From an uncultured Dialister sp. (GTDB lineage: Bacteria > Bacillota > Negativicutes > Veillonellales > Dialisteraceae), in assembly GCF_900541605.1 (NCBI RefSeq), contig NZ_UQKJ01000122.1:1-5325 (forward strand): DNA of 5,325 nucleotides, given 5' to 3'. Positions 1 to 5,016 of the stretch are shown piece after piece. Each line of letters starts with the position of its first letter. The stretch's first letter is position 1. Below the pieces are notes generated by a model. It was given only the letters and a program-made list of their open reading frames with translations, ran no database searches and was not told where the DNA came from. The translations under genes and the position numbers were made by a program.

Positions 1-47
1 AAAAATCCAAGAATGAAATCTGACAACGATTTAATCAGCGCTTCCCT
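1..47 (+). repeat. Left arm of 47-bp inverted repeat at the window ends
   Basis: Bases 1-47 match the reverse complement of 5275-5321 at 46 of 47 positions; the only difference is C39 versus T. The arm is open in frame 1, and the mismatch falls on a third codon position (AGC/AGT, both Ser). In the opposite strand it is also silent (GCG/GCA, both Ala). The inner end (about 33-47) runs into sequence resembling the palindromic R family found elsewhere in the window. It could be the edge of a dispersed or insertion element, and the window may simply end where an assembly broke in that repeat. Confidence 0.85.
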
Positions 48-82
48 AGAAGCTAACAGCCCCGCCGAAATGGCTCTACCCA
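33..82 (+). repeat. R1: partial copy of the R palindromic repeat family
   Basis: This stretch aligns with the right arm of R4 (4440-4491). Both share a cag(c)-cttccct/ctttcct block, then agaagctaacagcccc, then a ggctctaccc/gactctaccc end. Only the right half is present. A matching GCGGC-GAA-GCCGC mini-hairpin stands at 142-154, beyond the terminator. The rest of 134-193 holds a repeated tctcgatct motif and no gene. Confidence 0.6.
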
Positions 83-101
83 TAATCATCCCCCGAATCT
101 G

Positions 102-133
102 AAAAAGTGCCGCCCTCTCCGGTACGGCACTTT
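102..133 (-). terminator. Intrinsic terminator of the queC-queD-queE-folE operon
   Basis: On the minus strand a 9-bp perfect stem (AAAGTGCCG with CGGCACTTT; plus-strand positions 104-112 and 125-133) encloses a 12-base loop and runs straight into TTTTT (106-102). It lies about 60 bases beyond the folE stop codon, which is where the operon transcript should end. On the plus strand the stem is followed by CAATTCC rather than a T-run, so termination should mainly serve the minus strand. Confidence 0.8.
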
Positions 134-193
134 CAATTCCTGCGGCGAAGCCGCTGATCTTCTCGATCTCGGTCTCCATCTCGATCTTACTTT

Positions 194-760
194 TTATTTC
201 CCCGCCAGTTCCATGAACTCTTTTCTCAGTTCTCCGTCCTTTTTGAAGGCGCCGGAGGAGGCGATGGTTCTTGTCCTGGTGCCGGGTTTCTTGATGCCCC
301 GGGCAGTCATGCAGGAGTGCTCTCCTTCGATGTAGACGATGACATCCTCCGATTTCGTCACCAGTTTCATGACGTCCCGGATGTCTGTGCCGATCCGTTC
401 CTGGATCTGGAACCGCTTGGACACCGCATCGGCGATGCGGGCAATCTTGGACAGCCCGATGACCCGGCCATGGGGAATGTATCCCACAGCGGCCTTCATG
501 TTGTACATGAGGGCAATGTGGTGTTCGCAGTGGGAAAAGATGGGAATATCCTTCACCACCACCATGTCATTTTCCGGGGTGGCAAAGGTTTTTTCAAATT
601 CTTTGGCAATGTCTTCATTGGACACGCCGGTATAGGCGAACTGTTCTGCCATCATGTCTGCGAACCGTTTCGGTGTCTCCTGCAGTCCTTCCCGGTTTGG
701 GTCATCCCCCACGGCTTCGATGATGAGCCGGGCTGCCTGTTCCAGTTTTTCCATATCCAT
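194..760 (-). CDS. folE: GTP cyclohydrolase I (type IA, FolE)
   Basis: This cytosolic enzyme converts GTP to 7,8-dihydroneopterin triphosphate, the first step of both folate and 7-deazaguanine (queuosine) synthesis. The 188-residue protein has the usual core length. Visible are the N-terminal GLQETPKR motif (25-32), the CEHH motif at 78-81 and HSCMTARG at 148-154. By homology Cys78, His81 and Cys150 bind the zinc and His80 is catalytic. The zinc ligands rule out the related-fold enzyme QueF and the zinc-independent FolE2 type. The gene starts two bases after the queE stop, and its AGGAGAGG ribosome site lies inside the last queE codons, so the two are probably translationally coupled. A second ATG two codons downstream fits that site less well. 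Being last in a queuosine-precursor operon suggests it feeds QueD, though it may also supply folate. Confidence 0.96.
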   Translation of the reverse strand: MDMEKLEQAARLIIEAVGDDPNREGLQETPKRFADMMAEQFAYTGVSNEDIAKEFEKTFATPENDMVVVKDIPIFSHCEHHIALMYNMKAAVGYIPHGRVIGLSKIARIADAVSKRFQIQERIGTDIRDVMKLVTKSEDVIVYIEGEHSCMTARGIKKPGTRTRTIASSGAFKKDGELRKEFMELAGK

Positions 761-762
761 AA

Positions 763-1458
763 TTAAACGCCTCTCCTGTCAGGGTCCCAGATGATCTTAT
801 GGAGCTGCACCTGGACCCGTACTTCCTGCAGCTTGTTATTTCTTACAAAGTCCACCAGTTCCGATGGTTCGATACGCCCCCACACGGGACTCACGAAGAA
901 CTGGGGATGATCGGGTCTCTGGAAATCTTTTTCCACGATTTCCTTCATTTCCTCCATGTCCCCGACGGAGCTGACCACGAATTTCAGCACATCCTCCGGG
1001 CCCAGGAGTTTGAAGTTATCCCGATTCATATAGGATTTCATGCCGCTTCCGGTGCATTTGAAATCCATGGTATAAAAGACCCCTGCCGGCCGCTCCCGCC
1101 ACAGGGGAACGGCGCCGTTTGTTTCTATATTGATGTCATAGCCCTCTTCTCCCAGGACTTCACAGAGATGGTGCAGGGGATGGAGCATGGGCTCGCCGCC
1201 GGTCAGGGTAATCCGCTTCCAGGGAAATCGGCGGATTTTCTCCAGCAGTGCTTCCTCCGTAAGGGCTTCTTCCGTATCCGCCAGGGACAGGGAATAGGCG
1301 GTGTCACAGTAATTGCACCGGAGGTTGCAGCCTGCCAGGCGGACAAAGGTGACCATGAAACCGGTCCTTTTCCCTTCGCCGTCGATGCTGTCAAAAATCT
1401 CGGTGATGTGGAACAGGCCGTCATCAAAGGCGTACTTACTTCTCATAGGTCGCCACAT
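763..1458 (-). CDS. queE: 7-carboxy-7-deazaguanine synthase (radical SAM, QueE)
   Basis: QueE rearranges 6-carboxytetrahydropterin to 7-carboxy-7-deazaguanine, the third step towards preQ0, using S-adenosylmethionine and a 4Fe-4S cluster. The 231-residue protein shows the family order: an FDSIDGEG substrate-site motif (22-29), the cluster ligands Cys44, Cys48 and Cys51 in CxxxCxxC, TGGEP (86-90) for SAM binding, ETNG (112-115), and the C-terminal LHKIIWDP (219-226). The start is uncertain. The first ATG (1458) overlaps queD by 23 bases and has its GGAAGGAA site almost touching it, with a weaker AGGA 11 bases upstream. The ATG at codon 5 (1446) overlaps queD by 11 bases and leaves a 12-base spacing. 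Family members usually begin close to the SIDGEG motif, so the shorter start is quite possible. The gene is tightly packed between queD and folE. Confidence 0.95.
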   Translation of the reverse strand: MWRPMRSKYAFDDGLFHITEIFDSIDGEGKRTGFMVTFVRLAGCNLRCNYCDTAYSLSLADTEEALTEEALLEKIRRFPWKRITLTGGEPMLHPLHHLCEVLGEEGYDINIETNGAVPLWRERPAGVFYTMDFKCTGSGMKSYMNRDNFKLLGPEDVLKFVVSSVGDMEEMKEIVEKDFQRPDHPQFFVSPVWGRIEPSELVDFVRNNKLQEVRVQVQLHKIIWDPDRRGV

Positions 1459-1765
1459 TTCCTTCCGTTTCCTGCACAGATACCCGGATGCAGCGGGGAA
1501 TGTGGTCGCAGATCCACTTGGCCATATTCTCGGCCGTAGGATTCAGGTCTCCCAGCACATCATTGATGAGGTGATGGTCGAACTGATTCACGGTCTCCTT
1601 GATTTTACTGAAATCCACCACCATGCCGTTCTTGTCCAGTGTCTCGCTCTGTACGGTGACGGTGATGATCCAATTGTGCCCGTGGAGGTTGGAGCACTTA
1701 CTTTCATAATCCAGGTGCAGGAAATGGGCACCGGAAATTTCCATTCGTTTCGTTACGGTATACAT
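1436..1765 (-). CDS. queD: 6-carboxy-5,6,7,8-tetrahydropterin synthase (QueD)
   Basis: QueD turns 7,8-dihydroneopterin triphosphate from FolE into 6-carboxytetrahydropterin, the substrate of QueE. It is a small tunnelling-fold enzyme related to 6-pyruvoyltetrahydropterin synthase, and 109 residues is near the short end of the usual range. Zinc ligands are His14 (SGAHF), His28 and His30 (LHGH). Cys24, in the CxxxHGH arrangement, is the expected catalytic cysteine. FDHH (62-65) supplies the Asp/His pair, PTAEN (76-80) is the conserved helix motif, and Glu99 (VQET) is the expected pterin-binding residue. The start has an AGGA seven bases upstream. Immediately before that is an octamer repeat array. 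The end overlaps queE. I prefer QueD over a biopterin-pathway enzyme because of the neighbours. Confidence 0.95.
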   Translation of the reverse strand: MYTVTKRMEISGAHFLHLDYESKCSNLHGHNWIITVTVQSETLDKNGMVVDFSKIKETVNQFDHHLINDVLGDLNPTAENMAKWICDHIPRCIRVSVQETEGNVATYEK

Positions 1766-1782
1766 GGGATAGTCCTTTCGTA

Positions 1783-1814
1783 TATGGTGAGTTAGTGGGT
1801 TAGTGGGTTAGTGA
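1783..1814 (+). repeat. Octamer tandem array upstream of queD
   Basis: Four 8-base units stand in register: tatggtga (diverged), gttagtgg, gttagtgg, gttagtga. On the transcribed minus strand the unit reads CCACTAAC. The array ends 17 bases before the queD ATG, just outside the AGGA ribosome site, so it would lie in the queC-queD intercistronic RNA. A longer array of the same unit stands at almost the same distance from the glycerate kinase gene. Confidence 0.85.
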
Positions 1815-1931
1815 ATCAGCGGCTTCGCCGCAGGCCGGTCAGCTTCCCTGGTTGCCAGCAGCTAGTGGCTAGAAGCCCCATGCCGGTGACTCTACGCATA
1901 AGCATGCCTAAACGCGGGTCCTCAATTCTAT
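1815..1931 (+). repeat. R2: partial R-family repeat in the queC-queD gap
   Basis: With the octamer array this fills the 166-base gap between queC and queD. It carries the GCGGC-TTC-GCCGC mini-hairpin (1819-1831). Next come a block like the right half of R3 (gccgcagg, gtcagcttccctgg, gctagtggctagaagcccc, gactcta) and the terminal ctcaattctatt (1921-1932), which is shared with R3 and touches the queC stop. I see no promoter or T-run terminator in the gap, so queC and queD are probably cotranscribed with structured RNA between them. Confidence 0.65.
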
Positions 1932-2624
1932 TCATTTCAGCGCCGGATCTTTTACTCCGTTGGCGGCGAAGGCGGCGGCCCGGTCGATACAAGTACCGCA
2001 GGTGCCGCAGGGTTTGTCTCCCCCTTCATAGCAGCTCCAGGTGAGCTCATAGGGCGTCTTCAGCTTGAGTCCCGTGGCCACTACGCCGGCCTTGTTCATT
2101 TCCGCAAAGGGGAATACCAGATGCACCTTGCCGTAGGTACCGATGCGGATCGCATCGCCCATGGCCTTCAGGAATGGTTCGCTGCAGTCGGCATAGGCAT
2201 CGCCCGCCGCATCGTCTGCATGGGCGCCGATATAAATGTCCACGTCCTCATCTTCAAAGAGGGAAGCCGCCAGGGAAGCGGCGGTGGACAGCATGAGGCC
2301 ATTCCGGAAAGGTACGTAGGTGGATACCTTCCCTTCCCCGTTTTCCGCGATCTGCTGTGCATAGCTCTCGTGGACAATTTCCCGGGTGGAATTGGCCAGG
2401 AGGGAACAGTTGGAATACTGGAAAATCTGGGACAGGTCGAATTCATAGTGCTTCAGGTGGTAGTACTCCGCCACCTTCCGGGCCGCCAGGATTTCTTTCT
2501 TGTGTTTCTGGCCATAAAAAATAGAAGCAGTCACAACGTTTTCTGCTCCCAGTCGGTCCACAGCCAGGGATACGCAGGTGGTAGAGTCCACGCCCCCGCT
2601 GGATAGTATAATTGCTTTTTTCAT
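1932..2624 (-). CDS. queC: 7-cyano-7-deazaguanine (preQ0) synthase QueC
   Basis: QueC uses ATP and ammonia to convert 7-carboxy-7-deazaguanine to the nitrile preQ0, the last of the four steps encoded here. The 230-residue protein matches the family length. The ATP-pyrophosphatase P-loop SGGVDS is at 9-14. FYGQKH (36-41), TYVPFRN (102-108), GAHADD (133-138) and DCSEPF (146-151) are family motifs. The zinc site is the Cys set at 198, 206, 209 and 212 (CxxxxxxxCGTCGTC). The ATG follows an AGGAGG by four bases, and that ribosome site belongs to a preQ1-I-like structure. As the first gene after a good promoter it heads the operon queC-queD-queE-folE. Its TGA is followed at once by ATAGAATTGAG, the end motif of the R repeats. 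Confidence 0.97.
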   Translation of the reverse strand: MKKAIILSSGGVDSTTCVSLAVDRLGAENVVTASIFYGQKHKKEILAARKVAEYYHLKHYEFDLSQIFQYSNCSLLANSTREIVHESYAQQIAENGEGKVSTYVPFRNGLMLSTAASLAASLFEDEDVDIYIGAHADDAAGDAYADCSEPFLKAMGDAIRIGTYGKVHLVFPFAEMNKAGVVATGLKLKTPYELTWSCYEGGDKPCGTCGTCIDRAAAFAANGVKDPALK

Positions 2625-2628
2625 CGTT

Positions 2629-2665
2629 CCTCCTGTTTTTTAGAGTTGGTTAACAGATGACAACT
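2629..2665 (-). promoter_or_regulatory. Probable preQ1-I (class I) riboswitch in the queC leader
   Basis: Reading the minus strand, stem P1 is AGTTG (2665-2661) paired with CAACT (2648-2644). The loop between them contains CTGT (2656-2653), then TTAAC, whose C is in the place of the ligand-pairing cytosine. An A-rich tail CTAAAAAA follows, and then ACAGGAGG. CTGT can pair with ACAG (2636-2633) to make the H-type pseudoknot typical of the class, with A-rich tail docking. The ACAG overlaps the first bases of AGGAGG, so ligand binding should hide the ribosome site and lower queC translation. The position, just before queC, fits exactly. The assignment was made by eye from known class I aptamers, without a covariance search. 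Confidence 0.78.
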
Positions 2666-2685
2666 GAGATATATTGCGTTTACCC

Positions 2686-2715
2686 ATTATAGCACCGAAA
2701 GGGGAGAATGGGCAA
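2686..2715 (-). promoter_or_regulatory. Sigma-70-type promoter of the que operon
   Basis: On the minus strand TTGCCC (2715-2710) and a perfect TATAAT (2691-2686) are separated by 18 bases. Transcription should start near 2680, leaving a leader of about 55 bases that just holds the preQ1-I-like aptamer and the ribosome site. The -35 element borders the R3 repeat. Confidence 0.75.
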
Positions 2716-2972
2716 ATGGCGGATTCGCCGCGGATTGGCATGCTTACGGAAAAAGTCACTCCTGCGGGGGCTTCTAGCTGTTAGCTGCTGGCTTTTAGGA
2801 AAGCTCATCAGCCTACGGCACGAATGACTGATGGAACCATCCGTTGGAAAGCGCCGCAGGCGGATCAGTTTTCCTGGCAGCTAGCCACTAGAAGCTAGTT
2901 GCCCCCACACGAATGACTCTATCCACCAGCAGGCCAAACTTCGGCGGAGCCGCGGGATCTCAACTCTCAATT
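2716..2972 (+). repeat. R3: full-length palindromic R repeat between glycerate kinase and queC
   Basis: No gene is present here. Outer arms gcgggggc (2764-2771) and gcccccac (2901-2908) begin long imperfect inverted arms (2764-2805 and 2867-2908). Inside are gcctacggc (2811-2819) facing gccgcaggc (2853-2861), and a tip GATG-GAAC-CATC near 2830-2841. Mini-hairpins of the GGCG/CGCC and CGGC/GCCG type stand near both ends (2718-2729 and 2942-2952). The right end, read on the minus strand, is GAATTGA-GAGTTGA then tcccgcgg. Bases 2942-2966 match 5038-5062 inverted at 23 of 25 positions. It has no T-run, so a terminator role for the glycerate kinase transcript is only possible. Confidence 0.75.
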
Positions 2973-4100
2973 CTATTTTCCTTTCCCCCATTCCCGGAAG
3001 AAGGCTTCCGCCGCCCTTCTATACCAGAGGGCCGGATTCTTCATGGATTTCTTTATATCCGCCCCTTCCGCCGCCGGAATGATCCGGTCCGCCCCCAGGG
3101 AGAGGAGACTTTCCCAGCCCTCTCCCAGGGAGCCCGAAAGGACAACGCAGGGAACCCCTTTCTTCTTGCAGTGGGCCGCGATCATGCCGGTAATTTTCCC
3201 TTCCCCGCTCTGCCTGTCGGTCCGGCCTTCGCCGGTAACCACAAGATCCGCCGTTTTCAGGCGTTCATCGAAATGGGACAGTTCCAGTATCTTTTCCGCG
3301 CCGGAAGCCATGGTGCCATGGAGGAAGAGGAGCAGCGCCGCCCCCAGGCCGCCAGCCGCACCGCCGCCGGAAAGATGCTCCACATCCACGCCGAATGTGT
3401 CTTCCAGCACCCTCCCGTAATGAACCATACCGGCCTCCAGTTTTTCCACCATAACCGGGTCCGCCCCTTTCTGGGGGCCAAAGGCACGAGCCGCGCCCCG
3501 TTCTCCCCAGAGAGGGTTCGTGACATCGCTCAGGATGGTGAGGTCCATATCCTCCACGCCTTCATGGAGGCAGGACAGGTCTATGGTCTCTACCCTTCCC
3601 AGAGATGCTCCCTGCCCCGGCAGTTTCCTTCCGTTTCTATCCAGAAACCGGACGCCCAGCGCTTCCATGGCTCCCATGCCCCCATCGCAGGTAGCACTGC
3701 CGCCGATGCCGATATAAATATGCCGGTCTCCCCGGGCAAGGGCCCGATCAATCATTTCCCCGGTGCCAAAGGTGGATGTGATGAGGGGATTCCGCTTTTC
3801 CTCCGGTACCAGCAGGAGTCCCGAAGCCTCCGCCATTTCCATCACCGCCACATCGCCGGGAAGACGGAGGGACCTGGCCTGTACCGGCCATCCCAGGGGA
3901 CCGGTCACAGGGTCCACGACCGCTTTCCCTCCCGCAGCAGCCGCCATGGCCTCCACCGTTCCTTCCCCGCCATCGGCCATGGGAATCACTTCCGTCTCCC
4001 AGGAGGGATACAGAGAAAGCACCGCTTCCTCCAGGATTTTTCCGGCTTGTCCGGAGGAAAGGGTGCCTTTCAAAGAATCGGGAGCTAAGAGAATGCGCAT
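2973..4100 (-). CDS. glxK: Glycerate kinase (GlxK/GarK family)
   Basis: This cytosolic kinase phosphorylates D-glycerate with ATP, in this family normally giving 2-phosphoglycerate, so that glycerate from glyoxylate, sugar acid or serine breakdown enters lower glycolysis. The 375-residue length is typical. Family motifs in order are DSLKGT (8-13), PMADGGEGT (40-48), GPLG (67-70), STFGTGE (109-115), GIGGSATCDGG (131-141), SDVTNPL (191-197), GGAAGGLGA (246-254) and VTGEGRTDRQS (288-298). It starts with ATG after AGGTG, five to seven bases upstream. The tandem octamer array ends 16 bases before the start. The TAG stop lies inside the R3 end motif (TAGAATTGAG). Between queC and an Lrp-type regulator it has no obvious link with queuosine. 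The regulator might control it, but nothing in the sequence proves that. Symbol glxK is by family only. Confidence 0.93.
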   Translation of the reverse strand: MRILLAPDSLKGTLSSGQAGKILEEAVLSLYPSWETEVIPMADGGEGTVEAMAAAAGGKAVVDPVTGPLGWPVQARSLRLPGDVAVMEMAEASGLLLVPEEKRNPLITSTFGTGEMIDRALARGDRHIYIGIGGSATCDGGMGAMEALGVRFLDRNGRKLPGQGASLGRVETIDLSCLHEGVEDMDLTILSDVTNPLWGERGAARAFGPQKGADPVMVEKLEAGMVHYGRVLEDTFGVDVEHLSGGGAAGGLGAALLLFLHGTMASGAEKILELSHFDERLKTADLVVTGEGRTDRQSGEGKITGMIAAHCKKKGVPCVVLSGSLGEGWESLLSLGADRIIPAAEGADIKKSMKNPALWYRRAAEAFFREWGKGK

Positions 4101-4116
4101 GGTATCACCTGGTTAA

Positions 4117-4172
4117 GATAGTGGGATAGTGGGTTAGTGGGTTAGTGAGTTGGTGAGTTGGTGAGTTGGTTA
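4117..4172 (+). repeat. Octamer tandem array upstream of glycerate kinase
   Basis: Seven 8-base units stand in perfect register: gatagtgg twice, gttagtgg, gttagtga, gttggtga twice, and gttggtta. The drift from one end to the other suggests growth and decay by slippage. The array stops 16 bases before the ATG, next to the AGGTG ribosome site, so it lies in the leader RNA on the minus strand (CCACTATC/CCACTAAC/TCACCAAC units). It is the same unit as at 1783-1814 before queD. Confidence 0.9.
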
Positions 4173-4180
4173 TGAAAAAT

Positions 4181-4201
4181 GAGGAATTAGGAATGAGGAA
4201 T
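4181..4201 (+). repeat. Heptamer tandem array (GAGGAAT x3)
   Basis: Three 7-base units, gaggaat, taggaat and gaggaat, follow each other directly. They sit between the octamer array and the palindrome at 4208-4233, in what would be the leader of the glycerate kinase transcript. No protein or known RNA is evident. Confidence 0.8.
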
Positions 4202-4207
4202 GGTGGT

Positions 4208-4233
4208 GCGGCGCACAAATTATATAGCGCCGC
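4208..4233 (-). promoter_or_regulatory. Palindrome around a -10-like box upstream of glycerate kinase
   Basis: A perfect 7-bp inverted repeat, GCGGCGC and GCGCCGC, encloses 12 AT-rich bases that on the minus strand contain TATAAT (4224-4219). Upstream on that strand is a long A/T tract (about 4234-4255) that could act as an UP element, but there is no good -35 at 16-18 bases. It may be a promoter with an operator overlapping the -10. On the plus strand the same stem is followed by a T-rich stretch and would look like a terminator, but no plus-strand gene leads into it. The stretch 4256-4329 holds only a duplicated gccttga heptad (4293-4306) and a cgggac repeat (4271-4276, 4308-4313). Confidence 0.4.
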
Positions 4234-4329
4234 GAATTTTTATATATTTTTTTGCAATTTTGCATGAGTACGGGACGAACTTTGAGCAGTGGGCCTTGAG
4301 CCTTGAACGGGACAGCCACTTTGTGACGG

Positions 4330-4518
4330 ATTTGCATGATAACGGATAGGGTCATTTATGCGGGGGCTTCCAGGAAAGCTCAATAGCCTACGGCACGAAT
4401 GATTGATGGAAGCATCAGGTGAAAAGCGCCGCAGGCTGGGCAGCTTTCCTGGCAGCCAGAAGCTAACAGCCCCCGCAGGAATGACTCTACCCGTTAGCGT
4501 CAAATCTCAACTCCTCTA
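4330..4518 (+). repeat. R4: palindromic R repeat between the Lrp-type gene and glycerate kinase
   Basis: This is the cleanest copy. It has nested perfect arms: gcgggggct (4360-4368) with agcccccgc (4468-4476), and ccaggaaagct (4370-4380) with agctttcctgg (4442-4452). Inside them agcctacggc (4385-4394) faces gccgcaggct (4428-4437) with one mismatch, and the tip hairpin is TGATG-GAAG-CATCA (4404-4417). Flanks gtcatttatg and gaatgactctaccc match the R3 flanks. The right end (tctcaactcctctatt) touches the stop of the Lrp-type gene. It is in the same orientation as R3, and no coding capacity is seen. Confidence 0.8.
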
Positions 4519-4962
4519 TTACTCATCCACCGGGTGGATGCCGTGGATTTCCCGGAGCACCGGATACATGGTGCAGCTGCCGAATGCAGAGAGCACTTTC
4601 TCGAAGGAACTCCGGGATTCTTCACTGTTGAAATGGGCGTCAATGAAGACTGCTTTCTCCGTTTCGTAGCAGTGGAGAATATGGTACTCCGTGGTGTGAA
4701 CGAAACGGTAGAAATCCTCTTCCTTCTCTTTTTCCGGATGGAGGATAAAGAGGCCATGCACCGTGTAGCCGAAGACCGGGCAGTTTACGTTCACCGTATA
4801 CCGCTCCACCACTCCCAGGTCCTGCAGCCGTTCGATGCGATTCTTCGCTGCCTGCCCCGTGAGAAAGACCTTTTTCCCCAGTTCCGTCATAGATATGCGG
4901 CTGTTCTTCTTCAGTTCATTAATAATCTTCTTATCCGTCTCATCCAGGGTCTTCGTAAACAT
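4519..4962 (-). CDS. Lrp/AsnC-family transcriptional regulator
   Basis: This is a DNA-binding regulator of the feast/famine (Lrp/AsnC) type. Such proteins usually act as dimers or octamers and respond to amino acids. The 147-residue length is normal. Residues 5-52 form the N-terminal helix-turn-helix (LDETDKKIINEL, ISMTELGKK, then a recognition helix in LTGQAAKNRIERLQDLGVV). Residues from about 62 to 140 fit the RAM effector/oligomerisation domain. I place the start at 4962 because AGGAGG stands five bases before that ATG. An ATG seven codons upstream would put this ribosome site inside the gene, and longer extensions read through the promoter and repeat R5. The target is unknown. It may regulate itself or the glycerate kinase gene downstream, from which it is separated by 418 bases. 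Its stop is followed directly by TAGAGGAGTTGAG, the R-repeat end. Confidence 0.92.
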   Translation of the reverse strand: MFTKTLDETDKKIINELKKNSRISMTELGKKVFLTGQAAKNRIERLQDLGVVERYTVNVNCPVFGYTVHGLFILHPEKEKEEDFYRFVHTTEYHILHCYETEKAVFIDAHFNSEESRSSFEKVLSAFGSCTMYPVLREIHGIHPVDE

Positions 4963-4999
4963 GGGGTCCTCCTTCTTTGGCATACTGTGGTTTTTATTT

Positions 5000-5008
5000 A
5001 TTATACCA
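5000..5008 (-). promoter_or_regulatory. Extended -10 promoter of the Lrp-type gene
   Basis: The minus strand reads TGGTATAAT (5008-5000), a perfect TATAAT with the TGn extension, about 38 bases before the ATG at 4962. No good -35 is present at the usual distance, as that region is the GAGTTGA heptad array. The transcript should start near 4993, leaving a leader of about 30 bases that holds only the ribosome site. Confidence 0.7.
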
Positions 5009-5016
5009 TTAAGAAA

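Noticed and set aside
194..760. QueF (preQ0 reductase) as the fourth operon gene
   Set aside because: CEHH and HSCMTARG zinc-ligand motifs identify GTP cyclohydrolase I.
799..1539. Plus-strand open frame opposite queE and the end of queD
   Set aside because: It overlaps two genes with clear catalytic motifs on the other strand and has no recognisable domain.
194..2624. 7-deazaguanine DNA-modification island
   Set aside because: preQ0 genes alone also serve queuosine. No DNA transglycosylase, helicase or other modification partner is visible, and a preQ1-type riboswitch points to the tRNA pathway.
2913..4088. Plus-strand open frame of 391 codons opposite glycerate kinase
   Set aside because: It lies antisense to a gene with full glycerate kinase motifs, its translation is of low-complexity shadow type, and no ribosome site or family motif supports it.
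4117..4172. CRISPR-like array
   Set aside because: Eight-base units are contiguous with no spacers, and no cas genes are present.
4208..4255. Plus-strand intrinsic terminator
   Set aside because: The stem and T-rich tail look right, but no plus-strand gene lies upstream in this window. I kept it as a possible promoter palindrome on the minus strand.
4170..4355. Possible 61-codon minus-strand gene in the gap before glycerate kinase
   Set aside because: It has no ribosome site and is made of translated tandem repeats and AT tract.
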